DNA of 64,000 nucleotides. Source: Nemopilema nomurai (taxonomy: Eukaryota > Cnidaria > Scyphozoa > Rhizostomeae > Rhizostomatidae). This document shows, piece after piece, positions 1 to 12,232 of the stretch (positions within the stretch are counted from its first letter, which is position 1; every line of letters starts with the position of its first letter). The stretch is taken from assembly GCA_003864495.1 (NCBI GenBank), contig ML133380.1, positions 997,129 through 1,061,128 on the forward strand. Reading direction: 5' to 3'. A model generated the notes under the pieces. That model saw only the letters and a list, made by a program, of their open reading frames with translations, did no database searches and was not told where the DNA came from. The position numbers and the translations under genes were made by a program.

Positions 1-1590
1 TTGCTCCTCCGCCACCGCTTCTGAATGTTTCCCCACATGTGGTTCTTCTGAAGCTTGAACTGCGGAGGTACCTCTCGCGTCTCGTACTCGTCGATTATAC
101 TGCTCGGCAGTTTCCTGTAGAATTTTCTGTCATTTTCCTGGTCCCCGATAAACTCTGACACAGGCAGCGCCAAAGTATCATAAGGATCTGTGATCAGTTC
201 CTTTTTATTCCCGATCTGCTGCAAAAGATTGCTCGTTTCTAGATTACCATCATTATCAATCGGTATTTCATCTCGTAGGTTTCTTATACTTTTAAGTAAG
301 CTATTTCTATAGGGTATGCGATATCGTTTGTGTCCAATACCCTCTGTATCCTCTGTATTCACATATACCCCGTCTCTTTTCACTACTGGCACCTGCATCA
401 GGTTTCTTCTGCCGTTCAAACTTGCTTGCCAATCTTCACTCGGCAGTCCAACATTGTTTTCGTTGTTTATTTCATTATTGTGCCCAAACATAAACTGTTT
501 GATTTCATCTTCGGCGCTCGGGCGATTTCCCTCTGGCAGCGTGTGGTATATTGGCTTTGATATGAGTGACGCAAGCTTTAACTCCGGACTTCTATCATCA
601 TCATCGGCTTCATCCTTGCCAATAAATGTCTCAGCCTCCAAATTCGATTGCCTTGGCCGCGTTTTTTTAATAGGCTTCGGGTTCAAGGCGTTTTGAAGCG
701 CAAACAGAGATGGGCCATCGAGCTCGCTCTTTCTGTGACCCAAAAAGTCTAATTTACCCAACTGGAAGTTTTCGCGCCTATTGAGTTTTTGCGACTCTCT
801 TTCTCTTCCATACTCTGGAATTATTTTTGACGTTTTCCAGGCATTTAAGAACGAACTTATCACATCTCTTGCCTTGTTACTTTGTGAGTCATCGTCTCTC
901 CATTTCAGTATCCTATTATCTGCCATGCCGTCGACTAAAATACCTATGAAGGAAGAAAGAAGTACGAATCACAAAAAACCACCAAAAAAGTAATATTCCT
1001 CTCTGCCAACATGTTATATATACTTTAGGCTTTGTCTGCTTAAACTTGTTAACATACGCAATTAGAGACAGATTTTATGTTTTGTTTTGTCTAAATGACA
1101 ATTTAAGATTGATATTCCACAAGACTCGTTTCTCGAGGCTATTTTCTTTTTAAGCTCACTACAAAGCAAATTTCGTTTTATGATGTTCTATGGGCTATTG
1201 TTGTTGTTTGAAACGATGTGGTTATTAATTAGGGTAATGCTCAGTTCTTACTTCCGTGAACGATAAATGAATTTGATTCCAATTTAGTTGCCCAGAGTAG
1301 TTGTTGGGTGTAGCCCTAGTTTCTAAGTTAATATTTTTTTATTTGGCATGATGACCTTGGTTTCCTAGGAAGGATATAGGTTGAAAAGCAATCTCCGAAA
1401 ACACAATTTTTTGCTCTAAATGAAAAATAGAGTTTATAAGGTTATACATGATCTCGTTAGACCTAACACTCATATTTAATGCTAGTCATCATAAGTGTCT
1501 TTCATAATAATCTGCTGAAATTTTCAAATATTACTTACCAAAAGTTAGCACTACAAAAACTGGTGCAGCCATCGCGATTTTCCAGTTCAT
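1..1590 (-). CDS. G1: secreted, highly charged protein of unknown function (3' end beyond window)
   Basis: Two exons read on the minus strand. Exon 1 (1590-1539) encodes a signal peptide, MNWKIAMAAPVFVVLTFG, and ends in a phase-1 donor (gtaagt). Exon 2 starts at 934 after a tttag acceptor and stays open to the left edge, so the C terminus is missing. The mature chain begins VDGMADNRILKWRDDD. It is hydrophilic and has no cysteine in the visible part. Basic pairs occur (PVVKRDG, GHKRYR), which could be processing sites. An acidic run, DEADDDD, lies about 110 residues in. I recognise no domain. The intact 310-codon frame, the matching intron phase and the signal exon make the gene model firm; the function is unknown. 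A five-copy minisatellite begins six bases upstream of the start codon. Confidence 0.72.
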
Positions 1591-1595
1591 TTTCT

Positions 1596-2260
1596 GTTAT
1601 CTACATCAATACCTGCAAATGATATTTTATAGTTATTTCTATCACCTCTGATATCGATAATTGCTCATTAGCATTCAATACTGTTATTGCTATTGCACTT
1701 TTATAATCACACTATTGTATAAAGTGTTATCTACATCAATACCTGCAAATGATATTTTATAGTTATTTCTATCACCTCTGATATCGATAATTGCTCATTA
1801 GCATTCAATACTGTTATTGCTATTGCACTTTTATAATCACACTATTGTATAAAGTGTTATCTACATCAATACCTGCAAATGATATTTTATAGTTATTTCT
1901 ATCACCTCTGATATCGATAATTGCTCATTAGCATTCAATACTGTTATTGCTATTGTACTTTTATAAGCACACTATTGTATAAAGTGTTATCTACATCAAT
2001 ACCTGCAAATGATATTTTATAGTTATTTCTATTATCACATCTATTATTGAAAATGGTTATTTAGCATTGAATGCTATTATTGCTATTGTACTTTTATAAT
2101 CACACTATTGTATAAAGTGTTATCTACATCAATACCTGCAAACGATATTTTACAGCTATTTCTATTATCACCTCTATTATTGAAAATGGTTATTGCTATT
2201 GTTGCTATTGTACTTTATAACCACACTATTGTGCAAAGTTGTTTGATTATCATAAGTTGC
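1596..2260. repeat. 130-bp minisatellite, about five copies
   Basis: Units begin with gttatctacatcaatacctg at 1596, 1726, 1856, 1986 and 2119. The first three steps are exactly 130 bp and the fourth is 133 bp. The first three copies are nearly identical; the last two have drifted and lost segments. The array sits directly upstream of the G1 start codon on the minus strand, so it occupies the G1 leader or promoter. Confidence 0.95.
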
Positions 2261-5200
2261 TAAAGTTACTGCAATATTGAGAAATGACACGATGACGTTT
2301 TTCTAAGAGTGCCTCAAAAGCTTTCGCAAACTTTATGATGCATAGACAGTTCAAAAGCAAGTTGTTCAAACAATAATGTCAATTGTCTTGTTCTACGACA
2401 TGCAATTGTGAATCAGCTTCAAGTACAATGACTTGACTTGAAGAAAACCTATATCAACGAGTCTGAGTATTGCTATCAGCTTTTTGACCAATCCATTCAT
2501 TTAATGGTCCATTTTCAAGGCCCCTTTATTATCAATAGTTTACGTTAAAGTGTTTGCCGCCTCCTTCTCTTACAAAGTAAGTCAGATTTGAAAATGTTCT
2601 AAATTCTGAGCTTCATTCTTGTCACCTAGGAATAAATGGAACGCAGCGGTCAGAGAGTAACTTCAGGATGGTAGCAGTTTAGAGAATGTGGATCATTCTG
2701 GATACCAATGGTAACTATGAAGAGACAGTTCAAAAGCGATCCCACTCGGAACATGGCCAATGCGCGTCCATTCTGATGGTGCAGAGACAACCACAGTCCA
2801 CAATTGTCAAGAGTGGTTAAAGTTGAAGATTCAAAGAGGAGAAGAGAAGCTACATTTTGTAGCATCAGCATGCCACGAAAGATAGCACCAGCAGCCAATA
2901 AAGAGATCCGAGAAAGAGCATCAAAAGATGAGTGAAGAAGATATGATGACGCATCATGGGGAGAACGGAGAAGATAGAGACCATAGAAGAGACGGGGAGA
3001 TAACGGAGTGCAAAGGAAGTGCAATAGAACTAAGGTCCAAGAAAGAGACAAGAAGAAGAAAAAACAGCTGTAGAAGACATCTACCTGTAGAAGCAAGGAA
3101 GAAATACGCAGGTATGTAGACAGAGAGATCTTATCACCAATGGGGAGCCACAAGTTATTCCAACAAGAGTCAATGTCAATCAATAGGTTGCCTACAAAGT
3201 AAGATTCGATTTTCTTCTTCACAACCATGTGAAAGGTACTGATTAATATTTCAGAGTGCTAATATTTTGAGCTTGTTAGTGAAATCAAATTATGTTTTCA
3301 TTTTTTATGGTTAGATATGAAAAATACTCATATCTACAGAGCAAGCCAATAAGTGCGACCTGCTCATTTCTACTAAATCACAGAAGACTATTTGCATGTG
3401 ATACTTTATGCAACCTGGTGATCCACATATTCTAGGCCTTAAAAATTCTTTTAAAACTCCCAAACCTGGATTCTATGCTGCTCTCTTCACCTTCTAACCA
3501 CTATCATCATTGACTGTTTTAACCAGGAAAACGATGCGAACGATCCTTCAGGAAACCCAACTTTTTGATTTTCCGGCAGTACGATCTTTCTTCCTTAATT
3601 GCCCTTATCAACTAGATTGGATTTGGCGTGGCAGCTAACGCGATTATCTCACTTGTTTGTGAGAACTGTATCCAATGACCAGTTAGAGATGAAGGCCGTA
3701 ATTCATTCACTGACTTCCAATGTAAACAACCTTGTTTTATACCTTCACTGATCATTCTCCCTGACTTTTGCTCATGTGCCAAAACACTCTTCGCTCAAGC
3801 ACGACCACCGCGCTGCAGCAAGCGTCATTTAGCGAGTAGTTTTCTTATTAAATGAGTCGGAATGAGTGTAGCCAAGCACCAAGTTGTACCAACAACTTGT
3901 TCGGTACTGTGGACCTCCGAAGAAGGTATAACCAACTCATAAACAGAGTAGTAGAGTAGATGAGATAGTTTCAGATCCTTTTTAATACCGGACACAATTT
4001 TCAGCTCATTTCAAGGCTATATATTCATATCACCCTCTTTACACATGCATTACCCCTTTACGCATGCATTACCTCTTCCATCAAAATTTTTTTGCTTTCC
4101 ATATAATATGCAGAACGGGAAAAGGGTCAAGCCCTTATCATAATAAGGTGAATCAAATTATTTTTAACCAACTAGTTAACAGGTTGATCCTAATTTTTTT
4201 CTTGAAAAGAACTTGTTTTCTTTTTATTCAGTTTTGTTTATAAAAGCAATCAGCATATAACAATCTGCTGTAACCTTTTTATCATGAATCGATTGAATAA
4301 AGGATTGGAACGAGTAAGAAAATAAGAGCGGGAAGGGAAGAACGGAGAAAGGAGAAGAGATGTAGAGAAGAAAAAGTAGGAAGAAGGAAAGAAGGAGAAA
4401 TATAAGAATGATTGTCGAAAGATTGCAGAAAGATTAAAGAAAGGTTAGAATTGAGTCTGTCTTCATTTCAATGGAAAATCCTATCTTTGTAGACAGACAA
4501 TTCGTCTTTTTCCTTAAGCTCTTCTAAAGTTAGGTGTTAAGTAACGTTGATTGGTCAATTATAACCAATCACGCCCTCTGTTTTCGATCCGCAACTGGCT
4601 ATTTATTTCATCAGCTTTTGGTTATTTTCAGACATTTGCATACTGTGACAAGTGTCGGACAAAAAAGTACTTTAGGTAGACAAAAACTGATTCCGCTATT
4701 TCTAGCTATTGTTTTGTACCACAAAGCACTTGTTCACAGGAGAAGAAATGATAAATCACAAATATGTGAATAGTAGGGAGATGAAGAGTCGAAATCAAAG
4801 CAATCTGGTGTATGTTTATCTGAGAAGAGTCAAAAAAGAAGAAGGTGCAAAAGAGATGAAATTGTTGATTAAATGAATGAATGAATGAATGAAGGAATGA
4901 AATAATGAATGAACGAACGAATGAACGAAGAAGGGGAGACTCTTGAACGGAAACAATAAGAAGATATAAAAAGGTGAATTAAGAAGGAGATTAAATAGTC
5001 AAAAGAAAAATAAATATACAATAGCGGTAAAGAAGATGAACAAATAGATAAGAGAATAGATGAGGGAAGAAGAGAAAGGTGAAAGGAAGGCTGAAATCTG
5101 ATAAGCTGGTTTTGGAAGAGGAAAAAGTGGTCTTTGAAAGGAAGAGTCAAAATTATCAGTTGATGTTTTGATCGACTTTAAGGTGCTTGTTTTGAAGCTT

Positions 5201-6731
5201 CACCTACCAATACATCGAAGATTAATTGCTGTTTTCTCGAAGCATTCACCTCCGTTTTGGCTTTTTAGATTGTCGTGTGTTTGCTACATTTCAGCTTCAT
5301 TTGAAATCAATAGAATGCTGAAGGAAGTTGGAAAGAGAGTTTCCGCATTCAGAATAACATACTTTCTTTGTTACGGGATTTGGAAATGAGGGAGGATGTG
5401 ATTTCAACATTAGACCTTAAAGAGAATCCCTGTTGTTTGGATATTGGATCCGGACCGCTTTCAGAACCTGGAGCGGTTTCGAATCACCACCTTAGAGATG
5501 GAAGCTTGATGGACAATATGCTTTGTCGGTTAGGCAGAGGGGGGACTAAGGGTGATGAGTACAAAGATACGAGCTTAAGATATAGCCATGTTTGCAATAA
5601 AACCAGCGAAGTCGAAATAATCCAGTCACCATTGATTCGCAGCGCCCATCCTTGTAATCCTAGGGTGGCCATTGTTTTGGAGAGACCCGAGTTCATGTGG
5701 CGTATAATTTGCATGCAGGTCTGAATCACTGTTTGTAAGTATGATAACCACATACCAGTCACCTACCTGTCTGTTGAGCCCGCCATCGAAATTATTATTA
5801 TCGCCATCGATATATCGATTGAAGAGCCGATTCAAAATAGTTTTTAATGTAATTTTTGTATCGGTAAAAAAGTTTCAGTCAACTTTGGAATTTTTTCGCG
5901 GATTTGAATGTATTTTATAACGGCATGGAGATAGCAAGGTTTTGACAATCTAATCAGGTCTAGCAAAGTGATGTCAACTATGGTTGTAAACAGGTGAGAT
6001 ATGGTTGATATCTTTGAAGTATTGTATTAGTCATATCACAACAATTGATTCACCAATCCTTTTTATCTTATCTAAAAATTATCAGGTAACGTTTATCTAG
6101 AGCAGATCCAAGTAGGAGAATACATGCCACCCCATATTATCGGTTGCGTGTGGCCGTTTCATCTCTTCGATAAATCTTTCCAGATGAATTTTCATAGAAT
6201 ATTTTGTGATCTAAAAGTAAATTTCCCCAGATGTTTCCCTTCGCTGCCCTCTTTACAGAAATCCCAGTAAAATATAAATATAAGAACATATGTTGAAACC
6301 AGTTATATGACACGAGAAAGTCGAACCGTAGCTTTGAAATATATAAATTCATAAACATTGAATTATTTAACTTAAAAAAATCAAAGGTCTGCTTTTCCGC
6401 AATATGTTTAGGTTTGGTAGCACAAACCAATTGTCTGCTAAGATGGCAAAGTTAATGAGGAATAATGAAAAGAAATGGCTAGGCCTATCAAACTTCTTTC
6501 AATTTGATAAAGTTTATTCAAGCAAGTCTTATTTAGCATTCTTGGAAGACCCTGTCCAAGCTAAAAGTCTTCCTGACTTGACTGACTGAAAAACCAGGAG
6601 CTTAAACCAATAATTGTTTTACAAATTTTGTTTAATAATTTTTATAGCCAATAAATATTTGTTTGTAAAATTGGATAAAACTGTACAAGAAATTATGTTT
6701 CAATTGAAAATTTTCATTTTGTCATTTTCAG
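2261..6731. other. Intergenic stretch, no supported gene
   Basis: No reading frame here shows a convincing protein pattern with splice signals. The longest frames (2650-3228 minus; 5368-5724 plus) look like chance. From about 4310 to 5130 the plus strand is strongly purine-rich (gaagaaggaaag-type tracts). It includes a degenerate tetranucleotide array of aatg units at about 4873-4930. A possible first exon of G2 lies near 6404 (ATG TTT AG followed by gtttgg), but that donor is weak. Confidence 0.5.
4873..4930. repeat. (AATG)n microsatellite, degenerate
   Basis: Repeated aatg units with point changes (aatgaatgaatgaatgaatg, then aacg variants). The array lies in the purine-rich block and has no gene attached to it. 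Confidence 0.85.
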
Positions 6732-8039
6732 ACTGAAAAATAGCCTATGTGGCCTTATACTGGCGATAGCATTGCTCAATGGCAACATTGCTGGTAAGAC
6801 TATTTTGTTTTACAGTATAAAAATAGGCAACTGCCTGGTTATAAGTAACGCTATGAAGTTAGCAAGTCTTCGTGCTTATAAACTGCCTTTAGCTGGATAA
6901 CAGTTTTCAAGTCATCTCGAGGCTCAATGATCTTTCGATCGAGGCTCTCTAGGTCTAATAAATCTCTAGCCTACGTAGCAATAGGGTCCAACCTTAATGT
7001 CCTTAGGGCCTCTGATTTCAAGTGGCACCTAGAATTAAACCCTGCGGATTTTTTCAAAAACCTTGTTATTACAAAATATTTTTGCGCCTCTTTTGCATGT
7101 ATAGTCTCTCTATCAGTTCCTGTTGCTAATGTCATATTCAAAGTATCGAATCACCAAATAAGCATTACCACACACTGACATAACAGTATCTTGCCATTAG
7201 CCTAGATCTTCACTGAAGTGTGAGTTGATATAAGGGCGCTTTGATTTACCATAGGAAAGAGTGTGGACAACCCGAAGAAGGGTCAGCAACGGAGCTACAT
7301 AGACATTGACGTCACTGACCCCTTCAAAGTGCCAAAGACTTCGGAATACATCGACCAGCCCATTCCTACGTATGATAGCAACGGGAATAAGAAGGCTGAT
7401 GAAAATGACAACATGATAAACTATAAGATTGGAAACGTGAAAGTCCAGTCAGAGAATAAGGTGGATGTTGACGAGGGCCAGAATCGTGGCTACGATGAGC
7501 AGCCGCGGCAGGAGGAGGAGGACAGCAGAGGGGGCCATGGGTTCAATAACTTTCGGCCGGAGGACGGGCCGGAGGTGCCAGCCGATCAAGAGGAAAGTCC
7601 TAGTGATGTAGAGCCGGAGCCATATCATTCTGATTATGATGACGAGCACATGCATGGTGAGAGTAGGCACAACGTACCGAAAGGGGAATGGAAACACGAA
7701 GAGACTGGCCCACGCAATGACGATAGGTATCACGAGGAATCTGGTGGTCATTGGAAGGGAGATAGTGGGCCCCCTGCAAATGATGCCTATAGTAGAAGAG
7801 AAGGCGACGAGGAGAAGTTTAGCCGGGGGGATGGCGATAGGGAGAACAGCGAACACGTGCGAGAACGGGAAGAGGAGCACGAGGGTAACTGGGAACGAAG
7901 GGGCGAAGGAGACTACCACGGAGGAGATTATGGAGCACGTGACCAAGAACCTAGGGTTGAAGGAGAAGAACATGGTGAGAGGGAGAATACAAAGGACCGG
8001 GAATATTACGAAAGAGAATCTAGCGACAGTAGAAATTGA
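6732..8039 (+). CDS. G2: secreted, Glu/Arg/Gly-rich disordered protein
   Basis: Exon 6732-6793 follows a ttttcag acceptor and is open in only one frame. It encodes a hydrophobic signal core, LKNSLCGLILAIALLNGNIA, and ends in a phase-1 donor (gtaag). The main exon starts at 7255 after an accatag acceptor, continues in phase and stops at 8037-8039. The start codon must lie upstream; ATG at 6404 joined at a weak gtttgg donor would fit the needed phase but is unproven. The mature chain begins GKSVDNPKKGQQRSYIDIDV and becomes very rich in Glu, Asp, Arg, Gly and His, with no cysteine and no recognisable domain. It should be unfolded and polyelectrolyte-like. The last 37 codons and the stop lie in a 121-bp block that is duplicated directly downstream. 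Function unknown; an extracellular matrix or secretion component is a guess from composition. Confidence 0.65.
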
Positions 8040-8170
8040 ACTTGATGTTTATGGAGCACGTGACCAAGAACCTAGGGTTGAAGGAGAAGAACATGGTGAG
8101 AGGGAGAATACAAAGGACCGGGAATATTACGAAAGAGAATCTAGCGACAGTAGAAATTGAACTTGATGTT
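7929..8170 (+). repeat. Exact 121-bp tandem duplication across the G2 stop codon
   Basis: 7929-8049 and 8050-8170 are identical as read. Each copy holds the final G2 codons, the stop and ten bases after it. The unit length is not a multiple of three, so the second copy is in another frame and lies in the 3' untranslated region of the current gene. Confidence 0.95.
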
Positions 8171-9551
8171 GAAGCAAAATTGTAGAAATATTGATGATTT
8201 TCCTTTAGTGTTTAACACGACGCGTAGGCGAGTAGATTATTGTTTTTGAACGCAGAAAGGAAGGCTTGAATTGCCTTTACAATGTTGCACGAGCCGATGG
8301 GATATGCATGTTACGGGAGAACGTAATGGTGAGGTATGTGTTTTTTAAGGAGAAATGGGGGATATTTTAAGGTTTATCATGACCTGGAAGATAGACCTCT
8401 GGAGAGATCTGAGAATATGCCACGTGCATTGTGAAATAGATGCATAGCAAGAACTGGAGACTGAGAAATTCGCTTGGCAGTATTTCCAAGACTGTTTTCG
8501 ATCTGTGGACAGCTAAAGGAAGACGAAAGGCAGTTTTGATGTGAAATAGACGTTTACCTTCTAAACATCGTTAGTTATCTTTTTAGAACAAAAACGAAAT
8601 CATACAGATTGAACCAGTAAATGTGATGATGGTATGTCGACTATCAATGCAGATTATATTAGAAATATTAATTTGATTTTGAAACTTGAAATCTCGTGTA
8701 ATTTTAACTAAACAATCATATTAGATATTAAAGCAGATTTTGATATATCTTACGGCCTGTCTCTTTTCAACTCTGCCCTTTTTGTTCCAGGGAAAGCAAT
8801 CAGGTGGTAGATGGCCATATCGTCTCAAAGACGTTTCTTTTCAAATCGGAGATGACATAATCTAAATCTTTGTGGAATTTTTTACATTATTTCTGCAAAA
8901 TGTGACTCAGAGACTGCCCTATATATTTTTATTTTAAAGTAGCCGTGTTAAAACCGTGTTATATTATTTGGATATAATTGCAAAATAATAAGGCCAAACT
9001 CTGCCCATTCCATCACACCTGACCTTATTGATCCTTAATGAATATATAAGGACTAAAAAGGACTGAAATGGAACCAAAAGGACCAACAAGGACTAAAATC
9101 TTACATCATTGCGCTTCATTGTGAGCAAGACAAAGTCAAAGAAAAGCAAAATGATCAAGCAATTGAGTATGTAGTTGAAAACGAAAAACCCAGGTTTATA
9201 GAATCAGACAGACACAAAGATCTTCTACCATTGTAAATCCATTATAAAACTAAAAGCTTTCATGATTCTAAAAAATTTCAGAGTGCAATAATTTTTAGCA
9301 TGCGTCTTCAATGCTTAATATTCTTTCAAAGGTGCAAAGATGTACACGAGAGTGGAGTATCTTTTTCATTAAAGCGTTCCCCCTTAGATGCCGTAACTGT
9401 CTAAAAATCCAATTCTCTAAGATAAATCAGAAAACATTTTGACACAAATAACAAATTATTTTCAAGACAAAGCCTGAAAAATCGTTTTCATCAGTAAGTG
9501 CGCTATCCTTATGTTATGATTTCTTGTCGTGAGAATCCTCCAATTATAGGC
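8171..9551. other. Intergenic stretch between G2 and G3, nothing recognised
   Basis: AT-rich DNA with no supported coding region. G2 and G3 converge here, so it should contain both 3' untranslated regions. A short run near 9045-9095 repeats aaggactaaa-type words. Confidence 0.5.
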
Positions 9552-12232
9552 CTACTTAGTTTCTTTTAATACCGAAATCCCCTTGTTCCATATGTATTTT
9601 ATTACAGTCGGTTCCTTTCTTCTTATTCGCAATGCCCCAGCTGGGCTTAATGCTCTTGCCTTGTTGCCAGAAAACTGCCTCCTTCTCACTACGCTACCTC
9701 GCATTGGCAGCTTGTGTAGCAGTTGACCTGTGGAGGCAAGTTTCACTGATTTATTTCCACCTCTTCTTTTGCTTTCTTCCACGTCCTTCACGAGCTGCTC
9801 CGCAATGGAGAGTTTATCTACGTTTAAGTGCTGCGCGACGTCACTCAGAAAGTTGACAAATTTGTGCGTTATATATTTCCCTGTGTCTTGGCTTTTAAAC
9901 TGATCTTGGTGGTTCCCCGGCTCCATATGCCATTGTTGTCCGCTTTTCATTTGAGGCTGCCCACCTAGCTTCGCGATTAACTGGCTGTTGCTTTCTTGCT
10001 TGCTGAACTTTGGTCCTAGAGAAAGCAATTAGGTCACTGAACTTTGGTCCTAGAGAAAGCAATTAGGTCACTGAACTTTGAACCTAGAGAAAGCAGCTAG
10101 GTCAGTTAACTTTTACCCTAGAGAAAGTAGCTAGGTCACTGAACTTTGACCCTAGATAAAGCAATAAGGTCACTGAACTTTGACCCTAGAGAAAGCAGCT
10201 AGGTCACTCAACTTTGACCCTAGAGAAAGTAGCTAGGTCACTGAACTTTGGTCCTAGAGAAAGCAATTAGGTCACTGAACTTTGGTCCTAGAGAAAGCAA
10301 TTAGGTCACTGAACTTTGAACCTAGAGAAAGCAGCTAGGTCACTTAACTTTTACCCTAGAGAAAGTAGCTAGGTCACTGAACTTTGACCCTAGATAAAGC
10401 AATAAGGTCACTGAACTTTGACCCTAGAGAAAGCAGCTAGGTCACTCAACTTTGACCCTAGAGAAAGTAGCTAGGTCACTGAACTTTGACCCTAGAGAAA
10501 GCAATAAAGTCACTGAGCTTTGATCCTAGCAAAACAATTAGATTACTGAACTTTGGGCTTGGAGAAAGCAGCTAGGTCACTGGGCTTTGATCCTAGAGAA
10601 AACAATTAGATTACTGAACTTTGGACCTAGAGAAAGCAGCTAGGTCACTGAGCTTTGACCCTAGAGAAAACAATTGGATTATTGAACTTTGACCCTAGAG
10701 AAAGCAGCTAGATCCCACCCTAGAAAAAGCAATAAGGTCACTGAACTTTGGCCCTAGAGCCACTATCAATATAAAGAATGTAATGTCAGCTTAATCAGTA
10801 ACATCATCATGACTTGTGCCTGAGTACCAAGCTACGTACCCTGGTCTTCCTCTTCGGAGCCTTGTTGGATATTTGACGATTGGTTCTCTCCGTTTTGTTG
10901 CTTCAAGCCTTCAGCCTCATTTCCGTTCACGCCTTCTACAGATTGTTCATTTTGATTAAAATTTTGTTGGAGCTAAAAACCAATTAATAATGTTATCAAA
11001 TGAAATGATGAATATATATGCAAATGGATTGATGTTATCAAATGAAATAACGAGCACATCAGCAAATGAAATAATGTTATGAAATAAAATAATGAATATG
11101 TCAGTCAATGAATAATGTTATCAATTGAAGTAATGAAATGAAAGTAATGCCAATTGAACAATATTATGAAATAAAATTATGATTGCTTCTTAAAATTCGA
11201 TACCTGGTTATTGTCCGTTTTCTCAACTAAGCCGGCGTCTCCTCCTTCATTGTTCGTGGATTTCTTCCCTTTAACAAGCTTGATTCGTTTCCTTAATTTC
11301 TCCCTAAAACTTTGTTTCGCAACTTTTTCTGTCTTGAACGTTACGTCATCTTTCGCCTCGGCAGCCTTACTCCTTAGCTTCGTTCCTTTTAAATTGGCAA
11401 AAAAGTTCTGGGGTCCTGAGTTACCGCCAGACGAAGAGCCACCACTCGATCCGCCTCCACCACTCGATCCGCCTCCACCACTCGTTCCGCCTCCACCATT
11501 CGATCCGCCTCCACCACTCGATCCGCCTCCACCACTCGATCCGCCGCCATCACTCGATCCGCCTCCACCACTCGATCCGCCTCCACCACTCGATCCGCCT
11601 CCACCAGATGCACCGCCTCCACCTGGCGTCGAACCTCCTCCGCCAGATGTAGTACCGCCTCCGCCTGGCGAAGTACCGCCCCCGCCTGATGAACCACCTC
11701 CACCTGGCGTTGAACCTCCTCCACCAGGTGTGGTACCGCCTCCGCCTGGCGAAGTACCGCCTCCACCTGATGAGCCACCTCCACCTGGCGTTGAACCACC
11801 TCCACCTGGCGTTGAACCACCTCCACCTGGCGTTGAACCACCTCCACCTGGCGTTGAACCACCCCACCTGGCGTTGAACCACCTCCACCTGGCGTTGAAC
11901 CACCTCCACCTGGCGTTGAACCACCTCCACCTGGCGTTGAACCACCCCACCTGGCGTTGAACCACCTCCACCTGGCGTTGAACCACCTCCACCTGGCGTT
12001 GAACCACCTCCATCTGGCGTTGAACCACCTCCACCTGGCGTTGAACTACCTCCACCTGGCGTTGAACCACCTCCACCTGGCGTTGAACCTCCTCCGCCGG
12101 GCGAAGTACCGCCCCCGCCTCCTGTCGTATTCCCACCGCCTCCTGTTGTATTCCCACCGGCTGGGCTAGGCTCCGAAGATCCGCCTCCTGATGGGCTTTG
12201 CTGACTCATACTCGGGAGTGGTAGGTTATCAT
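9552..12232 (-). CDS. G3: glycine-rich (GGGGSTP/GGGGSS) repeat protein, likely secreted
   Basis: Three exons fit in phase. Exon A, 12232-11204, has a ttttcag acceptor and a CAG|gtatcg donor. Exon B, 10972-10840, has a tttttag acceptor and a gtacgt donor. Exon C, 10015-9552, has a tttctctag acceptor and ends in a stop. Exon A enters in phase 1 with codon GAT-GAT after the junction, as in G4, so a signal-peptide exon upstream is expected; I did not find it. Exon A encodes a Gly-rich array of GGGGSTP units, then GGGGSS units, then a basic segment (SFREKLRKRIKLVKGKK). Exon B is Gln/Asn/Glu-rich. Exon C carries KFVNFLSDVAQHL and LSIAEQLVKDVEE, a motif shared with G5. The array frame is broken by two one-base deletions (about 11861-11866 and 11944-11949). 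Adding both bases makes exon A join exon B in phase 0. Function unknown. Confidence 0.68.
10013..10765. repeat. 34-bp minisatellite in G3 intron, about 22 units, each with a splice-acceptor-like site
   Basis: The unit on the plus strand resembles gtcctagagaaagcaattag followed by gtcactgaactttg. Units 1-7 (10013-10250) and 8-14 (10251-10488) match position by position, a 238-bp higher-order duplication; later units are degraded. On the minus strand nearly every unit reads tttctctag followed by G, a good 3' splice site. The first unit supplies the acceptor of exon C. Confidence 0.95.
11428..12110 (-). repeat. Coding minisatellite: 21-bp GGGGSTP units and 18-bp GGGGSS units
   Basis: On the plus strand, 21-bp units (gttgaaccacctccacctggc) fill roughly 11770-12110 and 18-bp units (ccaccactcgatccgcct) fill roughly 11428-11605, with mixed GGGGTSP/GGGGTTP units between them. 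Read on the minus strand these encode glycine-serine linker-like protein. Two 21-bp units lack one base each. The other frames give proline-rich and WFNARW frames, which are shadows. Confidence 0.93.

Noticed and set aside
2650..3228. 192-codon hydrophobic minus-strand frame
   Set aside because: It lies opposite a purine-rich tract, which produces Leu/Phe/Ser-rich antisense frames. No splice or family support.
4869..5150. Minus-strand frame ending in SFIRSFIHYFIPSF repeats
   Set aside because: Simple translation of the aatg microsatellite and purine-rich DNA.
5368..5724. 118-codon plus-strand frame
   Set aside because: No recognisable motif, no signal exon and no splice context; an equally open frame lies on the other strand.
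10013..10765. CRISPR-like direct repeats
   Set aside because: Units are contiguous with no unique spacers, and the DNA is an animal intron. It is a minisatellite.
11211..11960. Plus-strand proline-rich frame (PPPPGVEPPPPG)
   Set aside because: It is the reverse complement of the glycine-rich array. Splice phases and flanking exons support the minus strand.
11177..12157. WFNARWRWFNARW and QVEVVQRQ repeat frames on the minus strand
   Set aside because: These are out-of-frame readings of the same 21-bp units, created by the two one-base deletions.
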